A stretch of DNA of 53,225 nt from Umbilicaria muhlenbergii (Eukaryota > Ascomycota > Lecanoromycetes > Umbilicariales > Umbilicariaceae), in NCBI GenBank assembly GCA_000611775.1, contig KK106983.1, positions 1,272,044 to 1,325,268 on the forward strand, read 5' to 3'. Shown piece after piece: positions 10,601 through 22,761 of the stretch. Both the position numbers and the translations under genes were made by a program. Below the pieces are notes generated by a model. It saw only the letters and a list, made by a program, of their open reading frames with translations, searched no databases and had not been told where the DNA came from. The first letter of the stretch is position 1; the number at the start of each line of letters is the position of its first letter.

Positions 10601-11828
10601 GAAGCATTTTCATTTTTTGATGCTGAAACAGCTGCAACTGAGATCTTATTCAGGTCTGAGTTTTTCACAGAGTGTGAATAATCAGGGAAATAATGTCTCT
10701 TCTGATTGCAATTTCAACAAGTCATGTGTGACAAGTCCTTTGTTTCAGGAGCCTTCATTGATTCACTTTCACATTTATTATCTCACTTGCTCTTCATCTT
10801 GCTCTCATCAGGCTTATGATCCTTATTCTCAGCAGGCTTTAATGATGACTCAGGTTTGCAGCTGAGGGTAACTGTCATATTAGAATTTGCTTTTGATTTC
10901 ATGATGCTTCTCAAATGTAGGTTATTCTTCAGGCGTGTGATCAAGGTGATGATTCTCTTTTAAGTTGTAAGTAAGTTCTGATAATTCATCAAGGCTGCAT
11001 GAACCTCAGACTTTAATTTTGTGAAGAAGTGAGTCCTCATGTGCTCTTCACTGTAAGAAGGTAAAACACATGTTCACATTCTTAAAATTATCCTCAACTG
11101 TTGATAAGTCAGTAATGCACATGATAAGCACTGAAGCAGTAAGTCTTCTGATCATTTAAGAATTAAAATTGAGGCAATAAGCCCTTCATATGAGTCAATT
11201 GATGCTCAATAATGAAATGTTGTGAAATCACATTGACTTCAGCTCCCATGTTCAATAAGGCTTGCATGAGTATGACATCATCATTGTGAAGAACTTGTTC
11301 ATCAATAATTAAATTAAGCTCTGAGGCTACTTTTGTTCAGCACTTCAGCAGCACAGAGCCTTCACTGAAGCATTTTCATTTTTTGATGCTGAAACAGCTG
11401 CAACTGAGATCTTATTCAGGTCTGAGTTTTTCACAGAGTGTGAATAATCAGGGAAATAATGTCTCTTCTGATTGCAATTTCAACAAGTCATGTGTGATAA
11501 GTTCTTTATTTCAGGAGTCTTCAATGATCTGCTTTCATGTTTATTATCTTGCTTGCTCTTCTTCTTGCCTTCATCAGGCTTGTGATCCTTATTCTCAGCA
11601 GACTTCAACAGTGACTCAAGTTTGCAGCTGAAGATAACTGTCATATTAGAATTTGCTTTTGATTTCATGATGCTTCTCAAATGTAGGTTATTCTTCAGGC
11701 GTGTGATCAAGGTGATGATTCTCTTTTAAGTTGTAAGTAAGTTCTGATAATTCATCAAGGCTGCATGAACCTCAGACTTTAATTTTGTGAAGAAGTGAGT
11801 CCTCATGTGCTCTTCACTGTAAGAAGGT
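10297..11828 (-). repeat. A1 internal tandem duplication, 2 x 766 bp
   Basis: Positions 10297-11062 and 11063-11828 are direct repeats with a constant offset of 766 bp. The unit covers the end of gag with the CCHC knuckle and the protease start, so A1 has both twice. Long parts are identical, including shared mutations, while about 140 bp near 10730-10870 against 11496-11636 differ at many sites, including some transversions. That mosaic suggests unequal recombination with another A copy. Confidence 0.85.
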
Positions 11829-12529
11829 AACTGAGCTTTCAAGGTGCTCAAATAGCTATCAAAAGCTTGAACTGATTAATGAGGTAATTGAACAGCATCA
11901 TTATACAGCTGAGTGATGTGAAGCTGATGATTCACAGAGTTCTTAATAATGTTGAGCAGGAATTTCATAAAATCATTTCAAGTAACAGTGAAATAATCTC
12001 TTGTCTCATCATCTTGCAGTCATGTCTCCTTGAGTTCACCCTTTAAGTATTGCATGATGTAAATCACCTTATTCTCCTCATGAGGGAAATCAGCTGAGTT
12101 AAAATGAAAAGTATTTCTTGCATCTCACATTTAATTCAGGTGCTCTTTCATGTTCTTATCATGATATAACAGCAACTCCTTTGCCTGAATCCTTGATCAT
12201 ACATTTCATATTGACAGCATTTCATCAGCGCAGTGCTTACTCATTATAAACTCAGCATTCATAAAGTCAAGGAATCTCTCAGCTGAGGTATCAACATGAG
12301 TAGCAGGATCTTTGAGTAGGTTGATTTTTAATGTCAGAACTTTCATTCAAAGCTGCTGCAACTCTTGTTGTTTAAGAAGTTCATCTCACTGTCATCTCAC
12401 TTGCATGATCTCATTATTAATGTTGCACATCATTTCACCTGAGGATCCTTCACTCATGAGGTTCACTTCACTGATGCCTGAGGAAATGAGTGATGTTTCA
12501 TGATCATTTTGTTGATTCTTCATCATCAT
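10600..12529 (-). pseudogene. A1 gag, with duplicated CCHC region
   Basis: Starts at an ATG-ATG-ATG run at 12529, about 90 bp inside the 5' LTR. The start reads MMMKNQQND and is followed by a Glu/Gln-rich, helical region. The CCHC knuckle near 10735-10660 reads C-TGA-N-C-N-Q-K-R-H with the last Cys changed to Tyr, and a second copy lies in the repeated unit. Gag would form the particle and bind RNA. The frame has many TGA codons at Trp positions. Confidence 0.8.
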
Positions 12530-12621
12530 GTCTCATTCTGCTTCAGAAGTTTAACATAGTTGATTTCAAGTCTGCATCTTATCTCAGGTCATCATTCTTT
12601 GAAAGGTAAAGTTATTAAAAC

Positions 12622-12849
12622 TGTAAGATTATAACATCTCTTACTAAAAAGGGAAGTATAATCAAGGTTCATGACAGCATGAGATATAAATATATAAAGA
12701 TTATATGATCCTAATTATATAGAACTAATAACTAAGAAATGAAGGTGAGATTGAGCAGTGCAGAGTTTTCATGTGACTCATTAATGCTGTCAAGTCACTT
12801 GTAGAGCGCATGCCCTATGTGAGTCTCAGATTATCATTAACTCATGACA
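12622..12849 (-). repeat. A1 5' LTR
   Basis: 228 bp, from TGTAAG to TGACA; followed by the TSD GAATT at 12850-12854. Between it and gag no plausible tRNA primer site starting with TGG could be seen. Confidence 0.9.
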
Positions 12850-12854
12850 GAATT

Positions 12855-12982
12855 TCCTTGTGAAGAGTTTTCACTTAATGTCAAAGTGCTACTCACTGAG
12901 TCATCATATCTAAGCTATAATGTCATATTATAATGTCATACTATAGTGTTGTACTGTCATACTATATATGATGATCTTGACA
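12855..12982 (-). mobile_element. B2 LTR, right part
   Basis: Continues the LTR begun at 5099 and ends TTGACA at 12982, as the B1 LTR ends CCTGACA. Together the two parts give about 274 bp against 281 bp for B1. Confidence 0.85.
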
Positions 12983-14290
12983 CAGTATTCTTCTTTCTTA
13001 TGATGCTGTCCCTGAGGTCAACTGAATGCTCATAAGCTTTATTATGATGTTATAATAGTTGAGGTTGTAGGGTGAGTGTATTAAAACTGTATTAAAATAA
13101 GACTGATCACATGCTCTCATTTAATTGTGATGATATCACACTGGCAGTAAGCTTTCTTCATAACATAAACATTAAAAATCATCATGTTTATTATAAATTT
13201 AAAACATCTTTCTCTTGTGTTTCTTCTTCATCATTTTTCTTATGACATGTTGTTGTACTTCTCATGACTTTTTCACAGCTCATTAAGTGACTTAATAACT
13301 TCATGATATCATCTTCATTGCAGAGGTGTTCACCTCATGAAGAGAGTGTCATGAAGCTTGCAGCTCACAGTTTAACATTTTTATGATGTCATACTTCCTG
13401 TCATACATCATATGAATGCTAACATAGTATATATAGCTCATTAATATTTAAATATTTGAATTCATAACTGTGAATAATGATGAAGATCTGTCTCTGCTGA
13501 GTAAGCCTGTCAACCTTCATGCTCAGTATGATGAAAAGGGCTCTGAGGTGTTGTCATTAACAAGTGAGCTCATGATGATTGTCATCTTTAGAAAAAGATG
13601 AGAAAGCAGGAAGAGAAAATGATCTATTTAATATTTAAAAAGAGCTTGATATTTACCTTCAGATGACATCTCTGATGAGGAGTTTCACTTTATATGATGT
13701 CATGATGATACCTCACTGCCAGCTTACATGCAGCAGGTTTATCATCATAAGCATGTGATTTAAAAGAATTTTAATCACATGCTGTTAAGTACTGTTCATT
13801 GTGACTCTTGCAGAAGAGCTGAGGTTGTTCAGTGCTTTATGTCACAGATTAATTCAGCTTATGCTTATTACACATCACTCTGCAACCCTCATGATTAATG
13901 TATGATGAAGTCTTTAATTATCACTGCTCTGATTTTTAAAAGATCTGATGTTGTTGTTCTGTATGCACATGTTTATGATGACAGGAGGGATGACAGCACA
14001 TTATAAATTTATCTTTTTTAATTCTCTTTCATTTTGTTTCATTTAATATGATGATATTGTATTATCTGTTGTATATACAACATTTTGTCATATTATCTGT
14101 CATACATATGACATTTTGTCATACTGTCATATTATTATACTATTGATATGTTAATTGTTTATAACACTTAACAGCTGAATTTCTTATGTTGTCATCTTTT
14201 ATCAGTCACTACTGACACTCTCTGTGTCTTTCACAGTTACTTCTCAACATGAGTATTTTAACTTTCTTAAAGTTAACATGTGTTAATTCA
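12983..14290 (-). mobile_element. B2 3' internal region, left part
   Basis: Colinear with B1 at 28376-29635, including the TTCCTGTCATAC stretch and the antisense frame. It is more decayed than B1. It ends at the A' insertion, with the target ATTCA at 14286-14290. Confidence 0.85.
13464..14006 (+). pseudogene. B2 copy of the family B antisense gene, exon 1
   Basis: Homologous in frame to B1 28860-29393. The start ATG is now ATA, 28 bp after a TATATATAG box at 13428-13436. Shared blocks are TVNNDED, DEKGSE, CHDDTSLPA, the Cys-rich stretch beginning HCDSC, then SLCNP, SDVVVL and VYDD. Several TGA and TAA codons interrupt it. Conservation of the frame in two copies of clearly different age supports a real protein. 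Confidence 0.65.
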
Positions 14291-14496
14291 TGTCAGACTA
14301 TAGCGTCCTTTACTAGAAAGGGAAATATAGTTGAGGTATGTGACAGCATGAGATATAAATGTATAAAGATTATATGATTCTAACTATATAAAATTAATAA
14401 CTAAGGAGTGAAAGGGGGAGTGACACAGAGTTTTATTATGTGCATTGTTAAGTCACTTAAGAAGTGTCAGTTCTGATGTGTTATTATATTATGACA
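14291..14496 (-). repeat. A' 3' LTR
   Basis: 206 bp, TGTCAG to ATGACA; next to it, on the minus strand, a purine-rich AAGAGGAGAGATAAT tract that would be the polypurine tract. Confidence 0.88.
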
Positions 14497-14899
14497 ATTA
14501 TCTCTCCTCTTATGTGCTGACCCTTCAGCGTCATTTGCTTTATATTGCAGTATATGATGTAACAGCTGATAACTGATGTTTTAATAATGTGAAGTTGTTA
14601 CCTTCTTGTGAATGCTATGACCTTAATTCAGGCTCATGTCATTAATGATAAATAAATTTGCTGACATATGTGTTGTGAATATTCAGCGTTAATTCAGGTC
14701 AGTGATAAATGAATTTGCTGTCATGAAGTTTCTCAACCTCAACAACCTTCATGCTTATCCCCTCAATGATGACATCTTATCATTAATAACATCTCAAATC
14801 ACCTTCATCAGTCTTTGCTATTGAACTCAAATATTCAGAGATGTTTTCAGTGTAGTTAATTTATTCAATGATGACATCACTTATAAGCTTCATCTGATG

Positions 14900-16000
14900 T
14901 TTACTTGATATTATTAACATGTTCATAAGCTCCTTCACCTCTGATCATCAAGTGCAGCACAGGTTCAGTGCCTCATCAGAAGAAATCATGATGTCTTTAT
15001 TATTTAAAGCAGATATCAAGTGAATCAGATTTAATTTATGATGTCAAGAAGAACTGACATTGTTCATGTTGTTCTGAAAAATGAAAGTATTATGAACTTG
15101 TACATCACACATTTAAAAGCATTAAGTAAACACTGATGAGTTTAAATGCCTGTGAAGTTTTTCTTCAAGATAATCAACCTTCATGATTTGTTGATCTGCA
15201 CTCATAACCCTGAGCTTGATGATAAAACTCATCAAGTGAGTGCTGATGAGCTGATGAAGTGTCAGCATGTATATATAAAAGATGTAAAAACTCACCTGAG
15301 GACTGCTGAGCAGCATGATTTACACAAAAAGTCAACATCAATATTGAACATCTCTCTGCTGATGCTAAAAGAATGATATCACATTAATGAGATTTTAAAA
15401 GATATCTATAATGTGCTCTGTTATCAAGTATTTGCACTGTCACTTCTTTAACATTTTCTTAAGATATCAACTGACACTCAACTAGAATAGTTTGGCCCCT
15501 GCAGCAGAGCTCATGATTGAATGACAGAATCACATCAACATTCTGATGCTTAATGATGTTGAGAAGAATGACAATGAAGTTTTTTTAAACACTCAGAATA
15601 TTAATGCTGTTGATGAAACTGACAGGCCTGCTGATCCTCATGATTAAATTGTTGAGAGAAGCTCATCTCAGTGCACAAGAAACATCATTAAGATGCTGAA
15701 TCTTGCTGCACAAATTTAAACACTTAAAGAGGCATTATTCATGATTGAGGCTCTTCTGAATCTCATCTCATGACAGTGTCATCAAGCTCTAGTGCAAGTT
15801 AAGTTCAAGATCATCACCTTGAAGGTGAAGTGTATATGACATGTGAGAGATGAAAAAAAGAAGATGATTATTCTTCCTGAATCATCAAGCAAGAGCATGA
15901 TGCAGATTAACTTAATAAGCTTCTTAAATATTAATAAAAATGATGACTGTGATCCTCATGTTGATATCCTCAGTGAGTCAGACATGAAGCTCTAGTGAGG
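14900..16000 (+). pseudogene. A' antisense gene remnant, unrecognised product
   Basis: A plus-strand frame in the 3' internal region runs opposite to gag-pol. A first part (about 14960-15430) passes a few stops and includes the open stretch from 15146 with KCQHVYIKDVKTHL. A likely intron starts GTATTTGC near 15427 and ends CAACTAG near 15485. The second part (about 15490-15990) reads PAAELMIE, then HINILMLNDVE, a helical segment with LKEALFMIEALLNLIS, and a tail with DPHVDILSESD. The position matches the antisense gene of A1 and A2, but the sequence has diverged so far that homology is not shown. No known domain is recognised. Confidence 0.5.
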
Positions 16001-16224
16001 TGAAGTGAAATGTTAAGTCATTGTGTAAGATAAATACCTTTGAGTCTTTAGAATTATTTGTGATAAATAATTTACAATAAAATTGCTTCTCTGACACTTT
16101 TTAGTCATCATGATCATGTTTCAGCTGCACTTATAAAGTGTGTCACAATGATAAGTGTGTTAGTTAAGTCTCAATAAAACCTGTAAAACCTCATGAGGAA
16201 AATCAGGAAAGAGTGTTTTTATTG

Positions 16225-19200
16225 TAATCTTTTTTTAAACTTTCATTAATACCTCCTCTGCTGTCCTTTTAAGAAAGCTTCATATGTCAGGTACATTTCA
16301 TATACTCTGTTTATATTTCACTTTGAAATTCATTGATCATACTCTTTTGATCATCCCTTTCACTTTATCTTATATCAAATCTCTTTTTGATATTTTCACT
16401 TGTTCAAGATTTCTTTAATCTCATACTTCTCTTCATCATCAATCAACTCTGACAGTTGCAAAGTCAGCATAGACTCATCATCATATCAACACTCATACAG
16501 CTTTAAGTAGAATACATGAAAAACATTGTGAATTCAGTAGTTTAATGATAAAGATAATCAGTATGCCTGTTTCTTAATTAAATCTTGTACTTTAAATGAT
16601 TTAATGAACTTGTGAGACAACTTTCTGCTTAAGCACTTCTGTCATAAGTTCTTCATGAATAACATTATCAAGTCTCTCACATTATAAGTCTTGAGTTTAT
16701 GTTTAACATCATAATATTTGATCTGAGATTTAACTACATTTTCTCATTATTGTGACAGTGCTTTTTATATGTTATGAAATTGTTTCACTTGATTTTTTAC
16801 TGTAAATATCTCTTCTTTCCTGAAGTCATCCTTGACTTTGAATCTCACTTTCAGATGATAAGCATACATGACATAAAAAAAGCTACATCTTATTGATGCT
16901 TGTGTTTCATTATTGTAAGTGAATTCTGTCAAGAATAAAAAGCTTATTCAGTTGTCTTGTTCATTTGAGTAATAATAATGAAGATAATGTTTTAAAATCT
17001 GATTTTACTGTTCTGTCTGTTCATTCATCTGCAGGTGAAAGGCAGTACTTAATTAATATTTCATCTTTAAATAATAGCACATTTCTGATCAGAAAGCACT
17101 TGTAAAAATGAATTCCTGATTAAAAACAGCCCCTTTTGATACACTGAATCAGTATATAATTTTCTCATAAAACAAGTCAGTCAACTCTGTTGCTGTAATC
17201 ATTTTCATGATTTGAATATATCAAGTTATTTTCATATACTGATTCATAATCATTAAGATTGTGTCATAAACATAACCCTTGCACTTACTTAACAGCAAGT
17301 TAATAATAAAATTTATCATGACTTGCTGTCATGATTCTTCTGACTGAGGCAACACCTGTAGCTCTTCATAAAAATGATGTTTAAGCACTTTCACCCTTTG
17401 ACAGATGTCACATGATGCAACATAATCTTTAACATCTTAACTCATATCAATTCAATAGTATTTATGATCAATTAATTTAAAGATTCTTTTTATCTTGAAA
17501 TGCTCTGTCAAGGCATTATCATGATGATGCTTTAAGATTTCTGCTCTTACTGATTTTTCTTCTGAAATGTATATTTGTTCCTCATGAAATAGAAGGCCTT
17601 CAGAGTCAAATCTTCAGAGATTTTCAATTTTAACCTTGCACTTCACTGATGTATAATCAGCATTGTGCATTACTTCTACAAATGAATCATCATTTTGTAG
17701 AGTTTGAATCAAATCCCTTAAAGGTAAACTCAGGCTTTCATCAGTTGTTTCATGAATAACAAGGTCTCTTATCATCACATGTGAAATGAATTATTTGCAA
17801 TCAACAGTTTCAGTGACAGAGTTAAGCTGTTTCACAGTTATGTCACAGTCATTATAAGTAAGTGTTTTGTCATCACTTTTTCAGCATTTTTTTTAAAGTT
17901 TAAAATTTTTAATCTCAGTCATTTCTCCTGCTCCTGTGAGTAACTACCTCACAATAGAGGCATATCTGAGTGAGAATATATTCACAAGAGTGATTAATTT
18001 TCTCTGAAGTGTTGAGAGTAATTTCTTCATAATTTCACTCATCTTTTCAATATCCCTGTAGTCTGATCACCTCAACAACACATCAGCAGAGTTGATCTTT
18101 TCAGATTAATGCAAAATATTAAAATTAAAAGCAGTGAACTTCATTGCTTATCATGCTTGCCTGTCATTTAATTCCTTCACATTTATAAATCCTCATAAAT
18201 TGTTATGATTAATCAATACCTCTATGATATGACAACTGCCTTTGAGGTAGTGATGTCAGTGTTTAAACATTATAATAATGACAAGGAGCTTCTGATCATG
18301 AGTTTCATATTAAATCTCTGAAGGAGACAGCTTTCTTAATCAGAATGCAACTGAATATCACTCCTCATTATTTAATAACTGAGACAGAATGTCAGTGAAC
18401 TTAATGATTAATGCATCAGTTTTCATCTGTATCTGTAACTTTGAATTAAAGTGAATCAGGATGAGCACTTTTATAAAAGCTTCATGAAGTCAGTTAAACA
18501 CCTTCTTTGCATCATTTGAGAATTTAAAAAGCTTAAACTTCTTTTCATCCTTGTTATCTTTCATAAGGTTTGTCAAGGGGGCTGCAACTTGTGAATAACA
18601 CTTAATAAAGCATTTATAAAAGTTTGCAAAGCTCAGGAAGACTTGTACTTCCTGAAAAATTCTTAATACTGATCAGTCTCATATGATGTTCACTCATCAC
18701 AGATTCATCACTACGTCATCAGTGATGATAATAAATTCTAGGAATTTCACCTTGATAATGAAGAATTCACACTTCTTAAAGTTCATGTAAAGTTGAAATC
18801 AGCAGAGTTTGTTTAACACTTGCTTAACATGCTCTCAATGTTTCACTGATGATTCTGAGTATATAAGGATGTCATTTAAATAAATAACACAAAAGATATT
18901 CACAAGCTCTGCTAATTCCTGATTGATGTAAACTTGAAACATAACTGAAGTGTTGATCAATCTGAAAGGCATGATCATACATTATACTCAAAGTGATCAT
19001 AACACATGTGAAACATTATTTTTCACTTGTTGCCCTTCTTTATGCAGATACAGTGATAAGCATTCTTTAAATTTAACTTCATAAATAACTTGACTTCATT
19101 AAGTTGATTCAACATTTCATTTATAAAAGATAACAGGTGCTTGTTCTTGATGATCATTTTATTCAACTTTTAATAATCAACACATAAGTGCAGTCCTTCA

Positions 19201-19990
19201 TCTTTTTTTGAAATAAAAAGAATAAGTGCCTCTGCAGAGCTCATGAAATGATGAATTCAACCTTTCATTAAAATGTCATTCAAATATTCTTGTAGCACCT
19301 TTAACTCAGTATTGAAGAGATTATACAAAGAGTCATAAGATGAATCTGTGCTGTTCAAGTCAATTGCATGATCACTGATTTTATAAGATGAAAGAAGATT
19401 AACATTCTCTGTTAAGAACACATCTGCATAATTAACATACTCCTCAGGTAAAACTTGTGTTATATTAATGCTTTATATGCACATCATTGATACAGCATCA
19501 TCAGTTGAATTGACTTATATCACAGTGTAAACAGCAGAGTGATCTTGAATCTCTTTTGCAAATTCATCAAGTGACTGTAACTCAATAAACTGCTTTTTAA
19601 TGTTGAAGTGTCACACCTTCATTCTGCAGTCAATTCACACATATTCAGTCTTCAATGTGAAAAGTTCAAGGATAAGAGGTGATCCTGACTTGTTTAAAAT
19701 GTAAAACACATGTTCACATTCTTAAGATTATCTTCAATTGTTAATAAGTTGATAACACACATGATAAGCACTGAAGCAGTAAGCCTTCTGATCATTTAAG
19801 AATTAAAATTACAATAATGAGCTCTTCATCTGAGTCAATTGATACTCAATAATGAAGTGTTGTGAAATCACATTGACTTCAACTCTCATGTTCAATAAGG
19901 CTTGCATGAGTATGACATCATCATTGTGAAGGACTTGTTCATCAATAATTAAATTAAACTTTAAGGTTATTTTTGTTCAGTGCTTCAACA
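16225..19990 (-). pseudogene. A' pol
   Basis: Colinear with A1 pol. The protease triad reads NMR at about 19900. The RT box reads YLND near 18866-18877. The integrase HHCC region lies near 17530-17370, and the chromodomain lies near 16450-16260. Many TGA and TAA codons interrupt it. Confidence 0.85.
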
Positions 19991-21430
19991 GCATGAAGCT
20001 TTTGCTGAAGTGTTTTCATTTTTTGATGCTGAAACAACTGCAACTGAGATTTATTTAAATCTGAGTTCTTCACAGGCTGTGAATAATCAGAGGAATAATG
20101 TCTCTTCTGATTATAATTTCAACAAGTCATGTGTGATAAGTTTTTTATTTCAGGAGCCTTCAGTGATCTGCTTTTATATTTATTATCTCACTTGCTCTTC
20201 TTCTTGCCCTCATCAGGCTTGTGATTCTTATTCTCAGCAGGCTTCAATGATGACTCAGGTTTACAACTGAAGGTAATTGTTGTATTAGCATTTGCTTTTA
20301 ATTTCATGACATCTCTCAAACGCAGGTTATTCTTCAGGCATGCAGTCAAGATGATGATTTTCTTTTAAGTTGTGAGTAAATCCTGATAATTCATCAAGGC
20401 TGCTTGAACCTCAGGTTTTAATTTTGTAAAGAAGTGAGTCCTCATGTGCTCTTCACTGTAAGAAGGTAACTGAGTTTTCAAGGTGCTTAAATAATTATTG
20501 AAAGCTTGAACTGATTAATGAGGTAGTTGAACAGCATTATTATACAATTAAGTGATGTGAAGCTGATGATTCACAGAGTCCTCAATAATGTTGAGTAGAA
20601 ATTTCATAAAATCATCTCAGATAATGATGAAATAATCTTTAATCTCATCATCTTGCAGTCACACCTCCTTTGATTCATTCTTTAAGTATTACATGATGTA
20701 AATCATCTTATCCTCTTCATGAGGGAAATTAACTGAGTTAAAACAAAAGGTATTTTTTATATTCTGCATTCAATTCAAGTGCTTCTTCACATTCTTATCA
20801 TGATATAACAGTAACTCCTTTGCCTGAATTCTTGATTATACATTTCATATTAACAGTGTTTCATCAGTGCTTCACTTGCTTGTTATGAACTCAATGTTCA
20901 TTGAGTTGAAGAATCTCTCAGCTGAGGTATCAACATGAGTGACAGAGTCTTTGAGTAAATTAACTTGCAGTGTCAGAACTTCTGTTTGAAGTTGTTACAA
21001 CTTTTATTACTTTAAAAGTTCATCTCATTGTCATCTCACTTGTGTGATCTCATCATTAATGTTGTGCACTGTTTCACCTGAGGATTCTCTGCTTATGAAG
21101 TTCACTTCACTGATTTCAGAGGAGATGAGTGATGTTTCATTATTATTTTGTTGATTCTTCATCATCATGTCTCATTCTGCTTCAGAAGTTTAACATAATT
21201 GATTTCAAGTCTGCATCTTATCTCAGGATCTTGCAGTCACACCTCCTTTGATTCATTCTTTAAGTATTACATGATGTAAATCATCTTATCCTCTTCATGA
21301 GGGAAATCAGCTGAGTTAAAATGTTGTGCACTGTTTCACCTGAGGATTCTCTGCTTATGAAGTTCACTTCACTGATGTCAAAGGAAATGAGTGACATTTC
21401 ATTATTATTTTGTTGATTCTTCATCATCAT
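19990..21430 (-). pseudogene. A' gag, with a rearranged 5' end
   Basis: The ancestral start is the ATG run ending at 21168. A second copy of the gag start, ending at 21430, was created by the duplication at 21231-21485. The CCHC region is near 20140-20090, with Cys codons changed to Tyr. Confidence 0.75.
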
Positions 21431-21485
21431 GTCTCATTCTGCTTCAGAAGTTTAACATAATTGATTTCAAGTCTGCATCTTATCT
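21231..21485 (-). repeat. A' internal duplication with deletion
   Basis: About 21231-21320 repeats gag sequence found at 20651-20740, and 21321-21485 repeats 21060-21228. The piece between is missing, so this is a duplication followed by deletion, or a template switch. Confidence 0.7.
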
Positions 21486-21522
21486 CAGGTCATCACTCTT
21501 TTGAAGATAAAATTATTAAAAC

Positions 21523-21728
21523 TGTTAAATTATAGCATCTCTTATTAGAAAGAGAAGTATAGTTGAGGTATGTGACAGCATGAGATATAAATGTATAAAG
21601 ATTATATGATTTTAATTATATAAAACTAATAACTAAGGAGTGAAAGAGGGAGTGATGCAGAGTTTTATTATGTGTATTGTTAAATCACTTAAGAAGCGCC
21701 AGTCCTGATGTGTTATTATATCATGATA
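21523..21728 (-). repeat. A' 5' LTR
   Basis: 206 bp pair of 14291-14496; ends ATGATA (decayed ATGACA) directly before the TSD ATTCA. Confidence 0.88.
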
Positions 21729-21733
21729 ATTCA

Positions 21734-22296
21734 GTAATCTTAAGAAGCTCATTTAAGCTCTTATTATCTTGTTGAAAAGCACTGCTCATGCTTTTCATGT
21801 TCTCAACACTCATTAATCTCATCATCATTAAGAGTATATTGAACTCTGTGAGCAGCATCATGTTGAGGAGATGAGGTTAAAGACTTCATTAAATAATGAA
21901 GAAGAAAATGAGATGATGAAGTAATAATTAATAATGAAATTATTTTCTCATTCTGATATCTGTATCATGCACATGTGATTCATAGTGTTTCTCATAAAAG
22001 ATAACATAATTGTTGTAGCCTTTGTCATATTTTTATCATAAAGCACAGTCTCTGTCATGAGAAATTAAATTGAATAAAGTTGATAAAGTTTTCATGTAAA
22101 TAAAATGATCTTCAGTTATGTTCACATCATACAGCTCACCTGAATTTCAGTTTATCAGAGTTGTCAACATGAAATTTTCACATTTTTGTCTTTACATTGT
22201 GAATGAAGTGTGTTGACTTTTATGTGTCATCTCACATCTGATTCATCAGCTTTCATTTGATGAGGTATTGAAGTCTGTCATTATGAACATGATTAT
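21734..22296 (-). mobile_element. B2 internal region, middle part
   Basis: Matches B1 at about 29630-30365. On the minus strand it holds the end of pol after the chromodomain. On the plus strand it holds the last exon of the antisense gene, with EYIELCEQH near 21828-21860 and an acidic end (NNEEENE). The three 30-bp units found in B1 are absent. It ends in the target ATTAT of element C. Confidence 0.82.
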
Positions 22297-22436
22297 TATT
22301 ATGAGTGATAAAGATGTTCTATTTTATCTACTAAGAAGTCAGCTTTTATGCTGACTTCATTAAGCTACATTAAGTTAAATTAAGGTAAGAGGTGATGAGG
22401 CTCTGATAAAGCTGAGGCTCTGATAAAGTCACAACA
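22297..22436 (-). repeat. C 3' LTR
   Basis: 140 bp; first bases decayed from TGTTGTGAG to TATTATGAG. A purine-rich AAAAGAAAGCACTTG tract lies next to it on the minus strand. Confidence 0.88.
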
Positions 22437-22761
22437 AGTGCTTTCTTTTAAACATGCTCATAGCCTTTATGAGCCTTTCACTTTCCTAGGAGCGTGTTTC
22501 ACCTTATTTAAAAAAGTGTTGCCAGGGATAATGCATGATAATATCATGTCACTAATAAAGCAATCACTGATTACATAGGAAATTTAAGACAGGAGAGGAA
22601 GAGAAGTCTTAAAAATAAAAAGAATAAATAAAAAGAAGATTAATGATGTCAGACAATGTTTAAATTTCATTTCTCACTGACTTCTTTGTGACAGCTCTTC
22701 ATCAGCCTTGATGAAGAGTGCTTAATAATGTTCACAGTGATCATTACTGATGACAGCATGA

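Larger units (their letters stand above)
5245..12849 (-). mobile_element. A1, complete Ty3/gypsy chromovirus copy, 7.6 kb
   Basis: Two LTRs of 228 bp flank gag, pol and a 3' region with an antisense gene. The element is oriented on the minus strand: gag starts near 12529, and the chromodomain ends near 6833. A purine-rich tract (GGGAAGGCAAT read on the minus strand) lies directly next to the 3' LTR at 5473 and would serve as polypurine tract. The two LTRs differ at about 22 positions by eye, all transitions. All frames are broken by TGA or TAA codons. Family A also supplies A2 and solo LTR 46425, and A' is a diverged relative. Confidence 0.93.
14291..21728 (-). mobile_element. A', diverged family A gypsy element, 7.4 kb
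   Basis: LTRs of 206 bp at 14291-14496 and 21523-21728 flank gag and pol that align with A1 over their whole length. The TSD ATTCA is perfect at 14286-14290 and 21729-21733. B1 has uninterrupted GTTAATTCAGTAGTC at the matching place, which confirms the empty site. The LTR end and 3' internal region differ strongly from A1, so A' is a subfamily. Decay is heavier than in A1, and RT YLDD reads YLND. Confidence 0.92.

Noticed and set aside
10617-11631. Two similar 82-residue plus-strand open frames (10617-10865, 11383-11631)
   Set aside because: They are the reverse side of the duplicated gag/CCHC region of A1, and the related frame at 19980-20270 is the same in A'. The minus-strand frame explains the sequence.
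12500-12621. A tRNA primer-binding site after the A1 5' LTR
   Set aside because: No TGG-started match to a tRNA 3' end is visible; it may be mutated or the family may self-prime, but the sequence alone does not decide.
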